Assembly (NCBI GenBank): GCA_015680685.1
Contig: MNCI01030046.1
Location: forward strand, 263,940-327,939
DNA from: Gnetum montanum
Taxonomy: Eukaryota; Streptophyta; Gnetopsida; Gnetales; Gnetaceae
Direction: 5' to 3'
Length of the DNA stretch: 64,000 bases
A program made the position numbers and the translations under genes. This document shows positions 32,981-44,800 of this stretch, one piece after another. How positions within the stretch are numbered: position 1 is the first letter of the stretch; each line of letters opens with the position of its first letter. The notes under the pieces were generated by a model. That model saw only the letters and a list, made by a program, of their open reading frames with translations, made no database searches and was not told the DNA's origin.

Positions 32981-34840
32981 TTGGGCAAGCGCCCCACCAG
33001 GCCTGTCTCGATCCCTGTTCTGCGAGTGTTGTGCGTGCAGGATAATGCTCGGTTATTGGCCCCATTCTCTTGGCAGGAACTCACAACCACGATCCAAAGC
33101 ATGCCGGGAAGGAAAGCACCTGGGCCTGACAGTTGGACCTTCGAATTTTTCAAAACATTCCTAAATATTGTGGGCCCCAATTTGCTTGATGCGCTGAACC
33201 TCATGCTGGCCAGGAGACAGATCCGTAGGGAGATAAATTGCTCACGAATTATGTGCATCCCGAAACAAGTTGATGCATAACGACTTGAGTAGTTTCGCCC
33301 TATCGGAGTGTGTGATCCTCTGAATCTTCTCTAAATTGTTGGTGCATAGGCTTGTACCGCTCATGCCCAAGCTGGTGGGAAAGAACCAGGCAGGCTTTGT
33401 GCAAGGACAGCTCATCCAGGACTAGATCCTCCTCATGCAGGAGGTGATCCACTCGCTTGGGACTTCGGGTTTCCCTGGGCTCTGCCTCAAGCTGGACATC
33501 ACAAAAGCTTACGACACCCTAAGTTGGGAGGCATTGCAGTCCATCATGCAACAAAACGGGTTCGACCCACAATTCACCCGGTTGTGCATTCACCTACAAT
33601 CCTCGGCAGGGTTTTCCTTTGATGTGGGGGGGCGGTTGTGGGGCCTCGCATCTCCAGGAAGGGGGCTGAGGCAAGGGGACCCACTCTCCCCCCTCCTCTT
33701 CATTATTGCCATGGATCTAATGCAACATTATTGCAGTACCTCCGGGGTGGATGGGCTTAGCATAGCCGGGGTGACTTGCCGGGCGGAACATTATGCGGAT
33801 GACACGATGTTACTAAGCAGGGCGGCGGTCCCACAAGCACGATGCATAAACTTGGCGTTATCTCGTCTGGCCGCCGAGCTGGGGCTGGAAGTCAACAGAG
33901 CTAAGTCTGTGGCCTACTTCGTTAACGTGGATGAGCAGATTAAAACAAGGGTGACGCAAACCCCGGACATTCAGCCAGGGGCCATCAGTGCCACATACCT
34001 GGGCATCCCCCTTTTCCGGTGGGGGAGGATCGTGGCGTGGGGTCATCTGCTAGAAAAGATTGAACGAAGGGCAAGCCATTGGGCTAATAGATTCCTGAGC
34101 CGCAAGGGGCGCCTGCTGGTGGCCACAGGAATCCTAATGGCGACCGTGCGTTTCGTGGCTGCGGTGGCCACCCCCTGGTGCTGTCATCAATGCCGTTAAT
34201 GCCTTGGTTTGTCACTTCGTTTGGGGGGGACAGAGGGGGGAGCAAATTGCACTTGGTCCATTGGGAGCAAGTGGCGCGCCCACGCGGCGCAGGCGGCTTG
34301 GGCATCACGATGTTCGAGGACGAGTTGATGCTGGGGCGGCAACAGCTTGTTCTCTGGCTCTCACGACCGCATCGGGACCTGGTCCCATGGATTAATATTA
34401 TGCGCAATAAATATGTCTGCTGGGAGGCGGCGGCGCGGCACTCCAAACCTTGGCAGGCGGTTGCCAGACACGCGCGTACATGCAAGCCTCGGGATGGGCA
34501 AACCTCGAGCCCAGAGCCATCATGGCTGAAAAGTATCCACGCGGTGACGCCTGGCAGCGGATTTGGAGGGGGCGGCTACCGGAAAAAATTAAGTTCTTCC
34601 TGTGGTTAATGCAGCATGACGCGTTGCCTGTCAGAGCCTTGTTACGATGACGCAGGCTGTTGGACATGGACACGTGTCCTACATGCGGGGGAGCGGCTGA
34701 AACTACCCTCCACTTCGCTCGCGATTGCCCCCGCATGCTTAACGCGTGGCGCGCTGCAGCGATGCCCCCCCGAGGCACTTGATAGGCGACTCCTGGGCCA
34801 CGTTATTTCTTTGGGTTACGTGGAAGGCAAGGAATAATTT
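32981..34840 (+). pseudogene. LINE E ORF2: reverse transcriptase and zf-RVT
   Basis: RT motifs are RKAPGPDSWTFEFFKTFL, NCSRIMCIPKQ, LVGKNQAGFVQGQLIQD then TAG (33,423), LKLDITKAYDTLSWEALQSI, SPGRGLRQGDPLSPLLFIIA, AEHYADDTMLLS (catalytic DD), ELGLEVNRAKS and ISATYLGIPL. After a shift near 34,190, IWRGRLPEKIKFFLWLMQHD and CPTCGGAAETTLHFARDCP form the zf-RVT zinc ribbon (about 34,560-34,730). WVTWKARNNFVFRQQ follows. Frameshifts at about 33,020, 33,300-33,430, 34,190 and in zf-RVT. Confidence 0.88.
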
Positions 34841-34922
34841 CGTATTTCGGCAGCAGCGGTGCCCCCCTCCACAGCTGCTGGTCTAGCAGGCCTTTGTCGC
34901 GTGGAAAGAAATTGAAAACGCC

Positions 34923-36132
34923 ATGGGAGCCACGCCCACGTTCGAGCTAGACTGCGCCGCCTTTCAGGAGTACGAGGAGCTCTGGCAATTGGTGGTTCAA
35001 TGTGGGTGGGCAGACCCGCTACAGCGACTAGTGGGGGACCTAGATTTGGCTGATGACGCTTTCTTCTCAAACTGGGTTAACGATCGTACCTTCTTTCGGG
35101 GGCGTGAGATCTGGGTCACGGAAGCAGCGATTGCTAGCTGTTTGGGGGCCCCCATCGCGGGGGAGACCATCTTACCCTCCACCCGCGGCCTCCAAGACGC
35201 GGAGCTGTTCTTTGACGAGCCTGTCCCTAGGACGAAGAGCAGACAAGTGCCTAGATCTGCCCTCCCTCGCCTTTGGGCGCGCAGCGTGGACCTAGTAGAA
35301 AGGTTCTTTGTCCAGTCCGGCAACAGATCCAAGCTGCAGGGCCTGCACTTCGCCTTTCTCCGTTGCCTCAAAAGGGGCTGCCAGGTCAACCTCCCCCGCT
35401 ATTTTAAGGAAGCCCTTAAGCGTCGGGGTCGCCATTCGGGGGTGATTTTGGCTCTGTGGTGGGGGGCAGAGGCGGGGCAGCACCCCTCCTCCTCTGCCCC
35501 CTGGGGGGTCTCGCCGAAACGCCCCCCAGGCGCCGGGGGGGGGGGGCGGAGGTTTCGGCAATGGGTGGGCGCTGGGGCCCTTGGGGCGCTCACGTCACGC
35601 GGGGCCAAAGGACCCCGAGGGAACGGCGCCCCCCGCGCGACAGGACCAGTCTACCTTCGCCCCCCCAGAAACCTCCGCTCCCCCAGAAACCTCCGCTTGG
35701 AACGAGGAACAACGGAAGAGGGTGGCGGAGGAAGCCAGAGAGGCCGAAAGGAAGGAGTGGGAGGCAAAATGGACGGAAGCCCTCGCCCAGGCCCGCAGCG
35801 AGTTAGAAGCCCAGTTTCAGGCTAGGGAGCAAGAACGGGCTAGACAGCAGGACCTTTTGGCAGAAGCTGCTAGGGCTCGGCTCATCGATGAAATCAGAGC
35901 CCAAGTGCGGGAGGAGCTAGCGCAGGAGGAAGAAACCCGGAGACAGAGACAACAGGCGGAGCAGGTGGAGCGGGCCCGGCTTCTGGAGGAGGAAGAGCAG
36001 AGGCAACGACAGCTGGACCATGCCCACGAACAAAATACCAGACAATGGTTACGTGGGGGACGATGCCTGTACCTTACGTTAGGAATCAGCTGCGAGAGCT
36101 CATGGGGCGAACTTCGTAGATATATCCGCTGA
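34923..36132 (+). pseudogene. LINE E ORF2 C-terminal extension: unknown domain plus coiled coil
   Basis: An almost open stretch of about 400 codons in the place where many plant L1 elements have RNase H. Residues 1-185 (MGATPTFELDCAAFQEYEEL, DDAFFSNWVNDRTFFRGREI, WVTEAAIASCLGAP, RSALPRLWARSVDLVERFFV, QGLHFAFLRCL) form a probably globular domain. It loosely recalls domains of unknown function in plant transposon proteins, but I cannot assign a family. A Pro/Gly linker follows, with one frameshift at the G run near 35,538-35,549. Then comes a Glu/Arg/Ala/Gln coiled coil (about 35,700-36,010) and the terminal motif DHAHEQNTRQWLRGGRCLYL...ELRRYIR. The same frame enters from ORF2 through VAWKEIENAM, so it is either an ORF2 extension or a downstream ORF with a conserved Met. 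Confidence 0.8.
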
Positions 36133-36239
36133 ACCTCGGCGTATTGCCACCCTGATGCCGGCACCTCCCATGAGGACAGAAACAGACGACAGGCGGCCAT
36201 GCAGGGTATCCAGCAGGTGGCCAGCTTCATGAATATCAA

Positions 36240-36837
36240 CATGTTATATAAATAGCTGCTACATTGTATATCCAGAAAAGTAACTAACCATTTAAGTTAA
36301 TGTCCAACAATATTCCAGCCATTCTACGTAGAGCAGGAACCAAAAGACTAGTTTTTTATACAAAATGAAAAAATCAAGATGAAACACATTAAATTAATGT
36401 CCTCACTAAGCATCAACCTGAAGGATACCTAGCAGGCGAAAGGCCAAAGTTCAATCAGGTGCAAGTGGAGGGCTATCCTTTATCAAATTGAACAGCATAT
36501 CTTTACCCTTATTTCTGCCTTCCCTCCCTCTGATGAATGGACAGGCTCACATGAAACATTCGGTTCATGCACATTATCAGACACAGCAGGTACTGCCAAT
36601 TCCATGAAACATTCAATTCCTGCACATTATCAGACATATCTGGTACTGCCAATTCCTCTATGGAACCGTTATGCTTCTCTACAGCTAGGACCAAACGTCA
36701 TGATTCCCAAAATTCTACATTTCCTAATCGTAGCCTACATTGAAGTCCACCCGATGCCATTTGTCTGGGTTTGTGTTCATAGATTCTGCATGGAAAAAAG
36801 TATCAGCTTGCTCCTGTGCAGCTAAATGGGGAATAAG
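36240..36837. other. Intron sequence with a 53-bp tandem duplication
   Basis: No gene is recognised. A 53-bp unit (catgaaacattc...tactgccaattc) is doubled with several differences at 36,550-36,655. Confidence 0.6.
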
Positions 36838-39830
36838 TTACTTAAGCAAAAGAGCCAGAAATATGGAAAACGTTTTGTGAACTAAGGAACTGAGGGTTCT
36901 AAGGCAGAAATCTCGGACATGGTTCACATCTTGTCTTGGTGAGAGGCATTTGATCCCTTGTTGAAGAAATCCTTTGGCTACCAGTCTGGCTTTGTATTTG
37001 TCCAGACTTCCATCTTCTTTCAGCTTGGTAGTAAACACCTGCTCATTCTTCACAATAAGCAGGCTTTGGTACAACTTCTCATACCATCGGTTTAAATCAT
37101 AATGTTATATTCTGCTTCCATGGGTTCTTTCGAGTACACTCTTTGGTATCTCGTTATCTAGGATGTTTGTACACACACAAATGTCTTCTCCAGTTGCCTT
37201 CTTTGACTTCTTATCATTAGAGGCGTTCCAATGTTAATTGATCCTATATCACCTGCTACTTGGATTATTTTGTTCCACTATTTTGGTCCTTCTCTTTCAT
37301 CCTCTTGACATCCTTGCTACTTGGATTGTTTTATTCCACTATCATTGGAGTCTACTCCTTTTTGGTGATTTCCTTGACTTACCATGACATCCTGTGCCTT
37401 CTCTAGTTCCTTCCTGGATTCTGAGGCTTTTTTGTGATGGTCTGCTTCTACAAAGTTTCCTTGTACGTACATTTTCTCACTATAGCTATTAACTTCTTCT
37501 TGTATTGGGTTCATTCTTGGTGCTCTTTGAATTTGGTTGTCTTTGTCACAAGACTACATCTCTTGAAATAACTAATGTTTGGGTCTCTTCATTCAGATTC
37601 TATAACTGTTGGTAGCTTTAGCATACAAAACTAGAATTCTTTCCCTTACTTTCACATCACTTTTCCTTTGACTGTGGATGTGATGATATACATTGCATTC
37701 AAATATTTGTAGATGTTGCAGTCTTGGTTTCTTTCCATTTCAAACCTTTTTGAGACACCTATAATTACATGCAGTTGCAGGCCTTTTGTTTAACATGTGA
37801 ACTATTGTTCTCATAGCTTCTACCCAGAAAGTCCTATCCAGGTCTAGCTGATTCAAAATACATCTAGCTGTCTCTACTATACTTATATTTTTCCTTTTCA
37901 CCGCTCTGTTCTGTTGTAAGGAATATGAGGTAGTTAATTGGTGTATAATTCCTTTTTGCTGAATGAACTTCTTAAACTTTTGCGATGTATATTGTCTGAT
38001 TACCTGCTTGTAGTTTCTTTATTTTCTTTCCACTGTGTCCTTCAACTACTTTCTTGAATCTCATTAAGGCATCACATGTTTCACTCTTCACTATTACCTG
38101 ATGTACCTATATTTTTCTATGATAGTCATCTATGAAGGTAACACAATATTTTTTTCCACCTTTGGTTTTTACATCGCCATAACTTCTGAAGGTTGAGTGG
38201 ATTAACTCCAGTATAGATTCGGTGGTGTCTTGATTTTTGTGGGAATTGTTACCTTGCATGTGTTTCTAATGCACATGACTTGCAAAATTGGATTTCTTTT
38301 GGTTCAAGTTTTGGTAGCCTCTCCATGTAACTGGTATCTAAATGCCAAAATCTTGCATTCCATAGTTAATTTGGGGATTGGCTATGGGTCACAGAGTAAG
38401 CAGATTATGCTAACATATTTAAGGGTAAACACTTCGTTATTTTAATGAAGGTCGACAAGCACTTGTTTATTTTTTTGATTTATGATCTTAGAGTGAATCT
38501 GATTGTCACTTTTTTTCTTGAATAGCACCCATTTTGTTGACTTAATCAATTCAGCCATGGATAGCAGGTTATGTTCCTTGACTTTTGGAGCATATTAGAC
38601 ATCTCTTATTTTCTCTGATAACTTTTTTGATATCAATATAATCTTTACCCACTCCTTTATATCTGCTTAAGTCTCTAGTAGCAATAGTGGTTTCTCCTAT
38701 CATAGACAAATTCATGGTCTTGAACACAGATTTATTTTCCATTATATGTCTGGTCCACCTGGAATTTATCACCCAGTTTGCCTGTCATACTTTTCAATGA
38801 CTTGTTGAAAGGAGATGATCTATCACCAACTATTGGTATGTGATCACAAATTAATATGTTGATCTGATCAGTCTTAGATTCATTCTTTGATTGATTATTC
38901 TATTTATTTTCTGCCTTTCTTTGAATTATCCTTGTTTGTACCCGCACCTTTTGGATTGTTCAAATTGAACCAACAATGTTGGTACTTATGTCCTTTCTTT
39001 CTGCAGATAAAGCATCCATCGTTATTCTTTGGTTTTTCAAACTTTTGATTGTTCTTATTATCATTCTTGGAATTCTTCCTATCTTGGGTGCTCATAATCT
39101 TTTCAGCAGCCTTATCTTCTTGTTTCATCTTGGTCTCCTGAAGATGCAATTTTGCAAGGAGGGTTGCATAGTTGACCTTTAAATCTGTAATTTCCAAAGC
39201 TTTGGTAACTTCTTTATATTCTTCTGGCAAGGCATCAAGTACAATCTGTATGACATTTGATTCTTCAAGTCAGTTCCTTCATTTTCCAGTTTTGATCCAA
39301 TGGTATTAACTTCTGCAGTTAGATCTGCGATAGATTCTCATCCGCAATTGATTCTCTGAACTTCATCTTCAAGATATGGAATTTATTCACCAGATGTTTT
39401 TTTCTAGCCTCATCAACAGATCTATATACATCATTTATAATGTTTTCTAGATTACACGAACATCTTTTATTCCTAGTACCTGCTTCTGAACTGAACTTGT
39501 AATATTCGTTTTAAAAAGAAGTGTGACGGGTTGGTTCATTTTCTTCTGTAGGGGGTTTTATAGGCCACTTTACAATTTCCCACAAGTCCTTTGCTTCCAA
39601 CAATAGTTCCATCATCTTGACCCACATTATATAATTGGCTTTGGTTAGATGTATGTGGTAAAGAATTGTTACTTTTCTTTCCAAATTTTTTGATGCTGTT
39701 TCTCTGCAACGGCAAGTCTTTGAGGTGCCTTATTTAGGACTTTAACTTCATTTTCCATCTTCTTCTTTGAAGCATCTTCTATATTCCTCAGATTTTTCTT
39801 AGTACTTCCATGTTTCTTCTCTGCTACCAT
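36838..39830 (-). mobile_element. Ty1/copia element, gag to start of RT (decayed, 3'-truncated)
   Basis: Read from high to low coordinates. Gag starts MVAEKKHGSTKKNLRNIEDA at 39,830 and has a complete knuckle CFICRKKGHKYQHC at about 39,010-38,969. A protease-region remnant INSRWTRHIMENKSVFKT lies at 38,772. Integrase has CALETHARQQFPQKS at about 38,280 and VTFIDDYHRKI near 38,110, then KKVVEGHSGKKIKKL. RT remnants near 37,040 are TTKLKEDGSLDKYKARLVAK then GFLQQGI. The order gag-PR-IN-RT is diagnostic for copia. The palm and RNase H are missing; LTRs were not found. Confidence 0.85.
38904..39830 (-). pseudogene. Copia gag with CCHC zinc knuckle
   Basis: A 108-residue open piece, MPEEYKEVTKALEITDLKVN then YATLLAKLHLQETKMKQEDK, leads into CFICRKKGHKYQHC with all four zinc ligands. 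Upstream are stop-broken fragments including SIADLTAEVNTIGSKLENEG, typical of copia gag (UBN2-like). Gag forms the particle and packages RNA (known for the family). Confidence 0.8.
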
Positions 39831-40409
39831 GTGGAATTATGTGTATTTGCTAAGATCTTTTACCCAGAAAACTATTGATGAAATCAGGGAATCAATGCAC
39901 ATAATATATTTTTTTTTGAGGAAAAGTGGCTCAAATGGTGAAGACATTAACTTGTCTTCCTGATGCAATCCAAAATTGTGGTGAAAATATGATTGACGAA
40001 GATATTGTATATTCAGTCTTGGATGTACTATTTGTCTAAATATCTAGTATTTGTCCAGTCATTGAATGCTATAGATTAGAGCAATCTGCCGTCTTTGGTT
40101 TCAGTGGAAAGAAAGTGATTTTGAAAAAAACGAAGAGTGAAAGAGTGGAAGATTACATGGACATGATGCCAAGGAAAAGAAAATAAAAAGCAAGGATGTC
40201 CAGGAGCAATTGCAAGAATAAAAGCTTGGATGTTCTTTAGAGAAAAGTTTTCCTTGTTGAGTTTCAGATTCAGCTTGGAGGTGGTACAGTTGTATTTCCA
40301 AGCAGCCCACTGTTTTCATCTCTTCAATGGAAGCAAAATACCATGTCTTTTGACAAATAGTAAATGATCTCTTATGGATGCTCCATATCAAGATCTATGA
40401 CAATTTAGT
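39831..40409. other. Sequence upstream of copia gag, nothing certain
   Basis: It could contain the copia leader or LTR, but no pair was found. A minus-strand frame at 40,391-40,101 (96 residues, TVGCLEIQLYHLQAE...) has no similarity I recognise. Confidence 0.35.
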
Positions 40410-41216
40410 GTGATAATTAGGCTACATTATGGGTAGCATTAAGGCTATTCAAAACATGTATGATGGAGTTGCAAGTTGGGTTTACACTGTTTGTGGAGAG
40501 ACTTTAGACTTTCATTTGAAGCTCAAGTTACACCAAGGATCTGCTCTAAGCCCTTATTTGTTTGTCATTATTATGGATGAGCTAACCAAAGATATTCAAG
40601 ATGATATTCTTTGGTGTATTCTCTTTGCTATTAACATTGTTTTGTTGGATGAATCTAATGAAGTTTTGGCTGCAAAAATGGAGACTCGAAGAAACACCCT
40701 ATTGTCAAAATGGTTGAGGATTATAAGAAGTAGAATAAAAAGTGCAAAAGAGATTAAGTTAGAAATGAAAATTAGAACCCAAAACCAAGAAGTTGCTCAA
40801 TGTAAGCAATTCAAATACTCCGGGTCTTTGATTAAAGTAGATGGTAAGATTAAAAATGATGTGACAAATAGAATTGAAGCAAGATGGAAGAAATTGTGAG
40901 AATCCTTGCTAGGTTGTAAGGTAAGTTCTATAAAAGTGCTATTAGATTTGTGATTCTTTATCATGGGCAATATTGGCCTATTAAAAAAACATCAGGCGCA
41001 ATATTAGGGGAAGTCTAGGAGCAGCTCCCATAGATGAAGAGATTAAGGAAAGTTGTCTCAGATGGTTTGTTAAGAAGATTAGAGAATGCCCTTCTCAAGA
41101 GAGGTCACTTTATTAAAGTTGAAGGAAACCAACTAAGTGGTAGACCAAAACATACTTGGTTTGTTTGCATAAAGAAAGACATCCAAGATCTGGGTATTGA
41201 TGCTTATTTGGTTCTT
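40410..41216 (+). mobile_element. RTE-type LINE, 3' half, interrupted by LINE F
   Basis: The frame 40,429-40,899 reads GSIKAIQNMYDGVASWVYTV, LKLHQGSALSPYLFVIIMDE and FAINIVLLDE (catalytic FADD changed to FAIN), then NQEVAQCKQFKYSGSLIKVD. Downstream frames give ESCLRWFVKKIRECP and HPRSGY-type tail. The element is 5'-truncated. LINE F inserted at 41,216, and the last about 90 bp resume at 47,475 (acgcaaatggtgtaag..., ending in a GATGAGGAGGATGG tail near 47,550). Confidence 0.85.
41203..41216. repeat. Target-site duplication of LINE F (pair at 47,461-47,474)
   Basis: CTTATTTGGTTCTT is exact at both ends. The intact target is also seen in the related RTE tail at 26,347 (cttatttggcactta), confirming that the host is RTE sequence. 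Confidence 0.92.
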
Positions 41217-41749
41217 TTTTTTTTGATTGAAGGGTCAACCAAAATTATATTTAAAAGGGAAAACATGCACAAAGGCAGGAAACCCACCTAACGACAAGTA
41301 TAACAACATGGGGTTAAGACACCCCCTTCCCCCTCCTAGGATGGGGAGAGAAACCCTATTTCCCAAAACTCCCACAACGCAACTTACTCCCCCATGCCAC
41401 CAAACTTGTACCAGGCTATAGGTGCTAGTAGGATTTTCACATGAAAGACAAACAATATGGTCACTCCACATCCAAAAAACCAATAGGCTCCATGGGGAAA
41501 ATAACAAGTCCATAATCCCCATCGAATCCCATCATCCATCCCACCCACAACCCATTCCTAGAGCCATCTAGTAAACCATACACAAGGGCACCTCGCTCAT
41601 TCTTGGGCATGAATATTATCAAGCACCATTTGGTGCTATTTAGTGTCAACGAATGCAGGAACTTGTTGGAAATCCTTTGTGGCCTCGACCTTACATGCAC
41701 GTTCCATTGTCGTACCCTTTCCATCTGGATGTAGCTTAGCTGTAATTCG

Positions 41750-42910
41750 CCAAATATGTTTTCAAAGCGCCCCACAAGGTGCATTACAACAAATATGGAC
41801 ACTTACCCAATTGTAGCGACATCTGAACCCCATTTTTGTGCACAGGGCCCATTTGTTTTTGGAGCTTCTCCGCCTCCTGCTATTCCTACTCACGCTCCTC
41901 CTGCTCAGCCCGCTCCCTCTTAGCATTATGCTGCTTCACTAGTAACAATTTAGCCCAAACTTGCTCCCTTAGGGAATCTTCTAGAGTAGCGTAGTGTTTA
42001 CTCTTTCAGGTCTAAAGCTCGTTGAAGCTATTTCTCTCATTCCACCAATTGGTGGTTTGTCGTCCCAAGCCTTCCATTTTGCCTCCTAGATGTACCTCTA
42101 TGCTCACCTAGCCTACTCCACCGCCACCTTAGCCTCCGCCACAATCTTGTTTGCCCTCCGCCACAATCTTGTTTGCCCTAGTAGCCTTTGCTGTTTCCTC
42201 TAGCCTCGCCTTCTCCGCCTCAAGGTGTCAAATATGAGCATTAGTAGCCTTGAGCCCGTCTCGAGTAGCCCTGGCCAACTCTAGTGCCAACTCATCCAAA
42301 CTGTCATGCCCCNTGCATCTTCAACTACAGCTCTCCTTGGCCTATGGTAAATGATATGCGGCTCCAACCTAGGCATAGCTGAAATCATTGACCTCCAAAG
42401 TGCAAGAATCAAGCCAGACTGGTGCCCCTGACACTGTAGCTGTAATGCTGCCAGGAAAAACCTAGGCAAGTTAATTCTTTTGCCAAGGTTCAAACACTTC
42501 AAAAAGGAGATGTGAACCCTTGCAATTTCAATGCATTGTCAGATTGGACGAAGTAATGGTCCACCATCTTCACTGCGTCCTGCCAGATCTTCTACAACGT
42601 CGATTTAGGGATTTGGCCACTAGTAGTCTTGGGAATAACCTTCATAAAAAAAACCTATGCATCCTAGAATAACCTATGCATCCTAGAATCCCTGACCTTG
42701 AGGAAGAATAATCTCACCAAAAATTGGCCAGCGCGTCTTTCGTCAATGGGATTTGGACCCCCCCTAAACGTCGTTGCATCACCAATTCAATTGCGGAAGA
42801 AAGCATCATCCACAAGATTTGGGTCCCCCCACATTCTGAATCATTGCCCACAACTTAGTATTCTATTGATAACTTGTGTAGTTCGGTTCAAATGTTGATG
42901 TTTGACCCAT
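41750..42910 (-). pseudogene. LINE F ORF2 C-terminal extension
   Basis: It begins MGQTSTFEPNYTSYQ at 42,910, in frame with the preceding KAQNALVF zf-RVT end. Recognisable pieces include KVIPKTTSGQIPKSTL, VKMVDHYFVQSDNALKLQGF and LNLGKRINLPRFFLAALQ. The coiled-coil region (42,280-41,850) is full of stops. The terminal region gives LQLGKCPYL near 41,810. Confidence 0.72.
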
Positions 42911-42989
42911 CACGACCGTTGTCTCACACCACAATTTGTGCCACTGTACTACCACCTATCGTGGAGTAGGGAGTTGCATAGAACAAAAC

Positions 42990-44800
42990 ACCAAAGCATT
43001 TTGAGCTTTTCAGGTAATCCAAAGCACAGCTGCAATCACTGAATCCCCACGTAAAACATGCTTTTGAGGAGTAGGGGAGAACGGATCCCCACGTAAAACA
43101 TGCTTTTGAGGAGTAGGGGAGAACGGCCACTGTTGCCAGACTTCACTCTGAAAAGGACATTGGTAAACAAAGTGTTGAATAGTCTTTGAGTCCCTCGTGC
43201 ATAATGGACAAGTGTTCGAAATATTGAGTCCATGGGCTTGCAGGACAACCTATACAGGCAATTCGTTATGATTAATGAGCCAAATGAGCACTTAGATTTT
43301 TTTTGGCAAACGGCCTTTCCATAATGTACGCTACTCCCTCGCCATCAGAAATTTCCATTTCATGAGTTTTTAGGGTGATTTCCTGATCATACGAATAGTG
43401 GTCATGGTGGTAACATGCGTGCAGATAGTTCGCCAAACAAGTGAATCCTTGCCGTCCACCTCCCACTGAGTGTACTTAGCTCTAACAATCTGAATCCATT
43501 GGGTGGCATTATGATTCATCTATGTAATACTATTAACAACCTTTTGGTATCCCATCATAATCAGATGTGGAACTTTAGTGTTCCCAATCCGCCTGCTTTT
43601 AGGGGTCGGGGCGATGGTGTCCAAACCGATCCCACCTCACCAGATGCAATTTTGACCTCCCTTCTCTGTCAGACTAGATGATGTTTTTGATAATTTCATC
43701 CACCTTGTTCACCACCATAATGGGAGGCACCCTAATTGCTGCTGTGAACCTAGCCATAGCTAAAGGATAGAATTTGCCAACATCTATCCTTTTTGTGTTA
43801 AAAAACGTGTAGTCCAGTGTTTGACCCTTTGCTGTAACTTGTGAATAAGAGTGTTTGAGGTTTCTTTTCAAGTCCATGCAAAGATAGGAACTCCCAGGTA
43901 GACATCTTGATTCATACCAGCAAGCATCCCCAAAACTATAGAATTTGCCCTTTAACAAGGCTAGATGCATGCGATAGATGTACCGTGCATTTTCCTATTC
44001 ACCTCCAGCCCAATTTCTTCACCATCCTTTCTAGTGCCCTATTGATGACCTGTGCTTGTGGAATTGAATCTTGCAAAAAATTCATCATATCATTTGCATA
44101 ATGCTCTGTTAGGCAATCGATTCCAGCAACATTCAGCCCCCCAACCCCTTTAGCCTTGCAATACCCCTACAGTGTATCCATGGTGATAATAAACAAGTGA
44201 GGGGAGAGTGGGTCCCCTTGCCTCAGCCCCCTACTAGGGGAGGCAAACCCCCACAATTGACCACCAATATCAAAAGAATAGGCCCCCAAAGCCTGAATTT
44301 GGATACACAAGGTAATGAACTTAGGGTCAAATCCTTTTCGAGCCATAATATCAGCTAAGGCGTCCTAGCTAATAGTATTGTATGCTTTCTTAATGTCTAA
44401 TTTGATACACATACCTGAATACCCAGAACGATGAATCAAATGCATCACCTCTTGAAGTAGGATAACCTAATCTTGGAGATATCTCCACTTAATGAATCTT
44501 GTGTGGCTGTTCCCAACCAATAGTAGCATCAACAGAGCAAGACATTGCACTAACATTTTTGTGAAAATTTGAATTAGGGTATTGTACACCCCAATGGGAC
44601 AAAAACCCTGAGGGATCCAAAGGCGTTGCAACCTTAGGTATAAGAACAATCTTGGAATAGTTAATTTCGTGATGGACTTCTTGTCTTTGCAGCATCATGT
44701 TGAAGGCATCCAATAGGTTTGCCCCCAACACATCGGTGAATTTTTGAAAAAACTCAACTGGCCACCCATTTGGTCTAAGAGCTTAATCCGACCTTATGGA
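42990..44800 (-). pseudogene. LINE F ORF2: reverse transcriptase and zf-RVT
   Basis: RT fragments are LGANLLDAFNMMLQRQEVHH, INYSKIVLIPKVATP, HWGVQYPNSNFHKNV, KLDIKKAYNTIS-type, SPSRGLRQGDPLSPHLF-type and LTEHYANDMM. CPLCTRDSKTIQHFVYQCP (about 43,210-43,155) is a complete zf-RVT ribbon. TAG lies at 44,469-44,467 in LQD*VILLQE. Confidence 0.75.

Larger units (their letters stand above)
30260..36240 (+). mobile_element. LINE copy E, best-preserved coding copy (about 6 kb), sense orientation
   Basis: Layout: ORF1 30,290-31,794, ORF2 from 31,791 with endonuclease, RT and zf-RVT, then the C-terminal extension 34,923-36,132. It is visibly richer in G+C and CpG than all other copies and keeps long open frames (254-residue RT, 300-residue extension), so it has suffered least C-to-T decay. 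I found no target duplication. The 3' end stops soon after the terminal motif with no A-tail, unlike A-D, so the 3' UTR seems deleted. There is a 47-base gap of N at 31,425-31,471. Boundaries are approximate. Confidence 0.85.

Noticed and set aside
34923-35825. Extension of LINE E as a captured host gene
   Set aside because: The same domain is present at the same place in copies A, B and F, so it belongs to the element family rather than being a recent capture in one copy.
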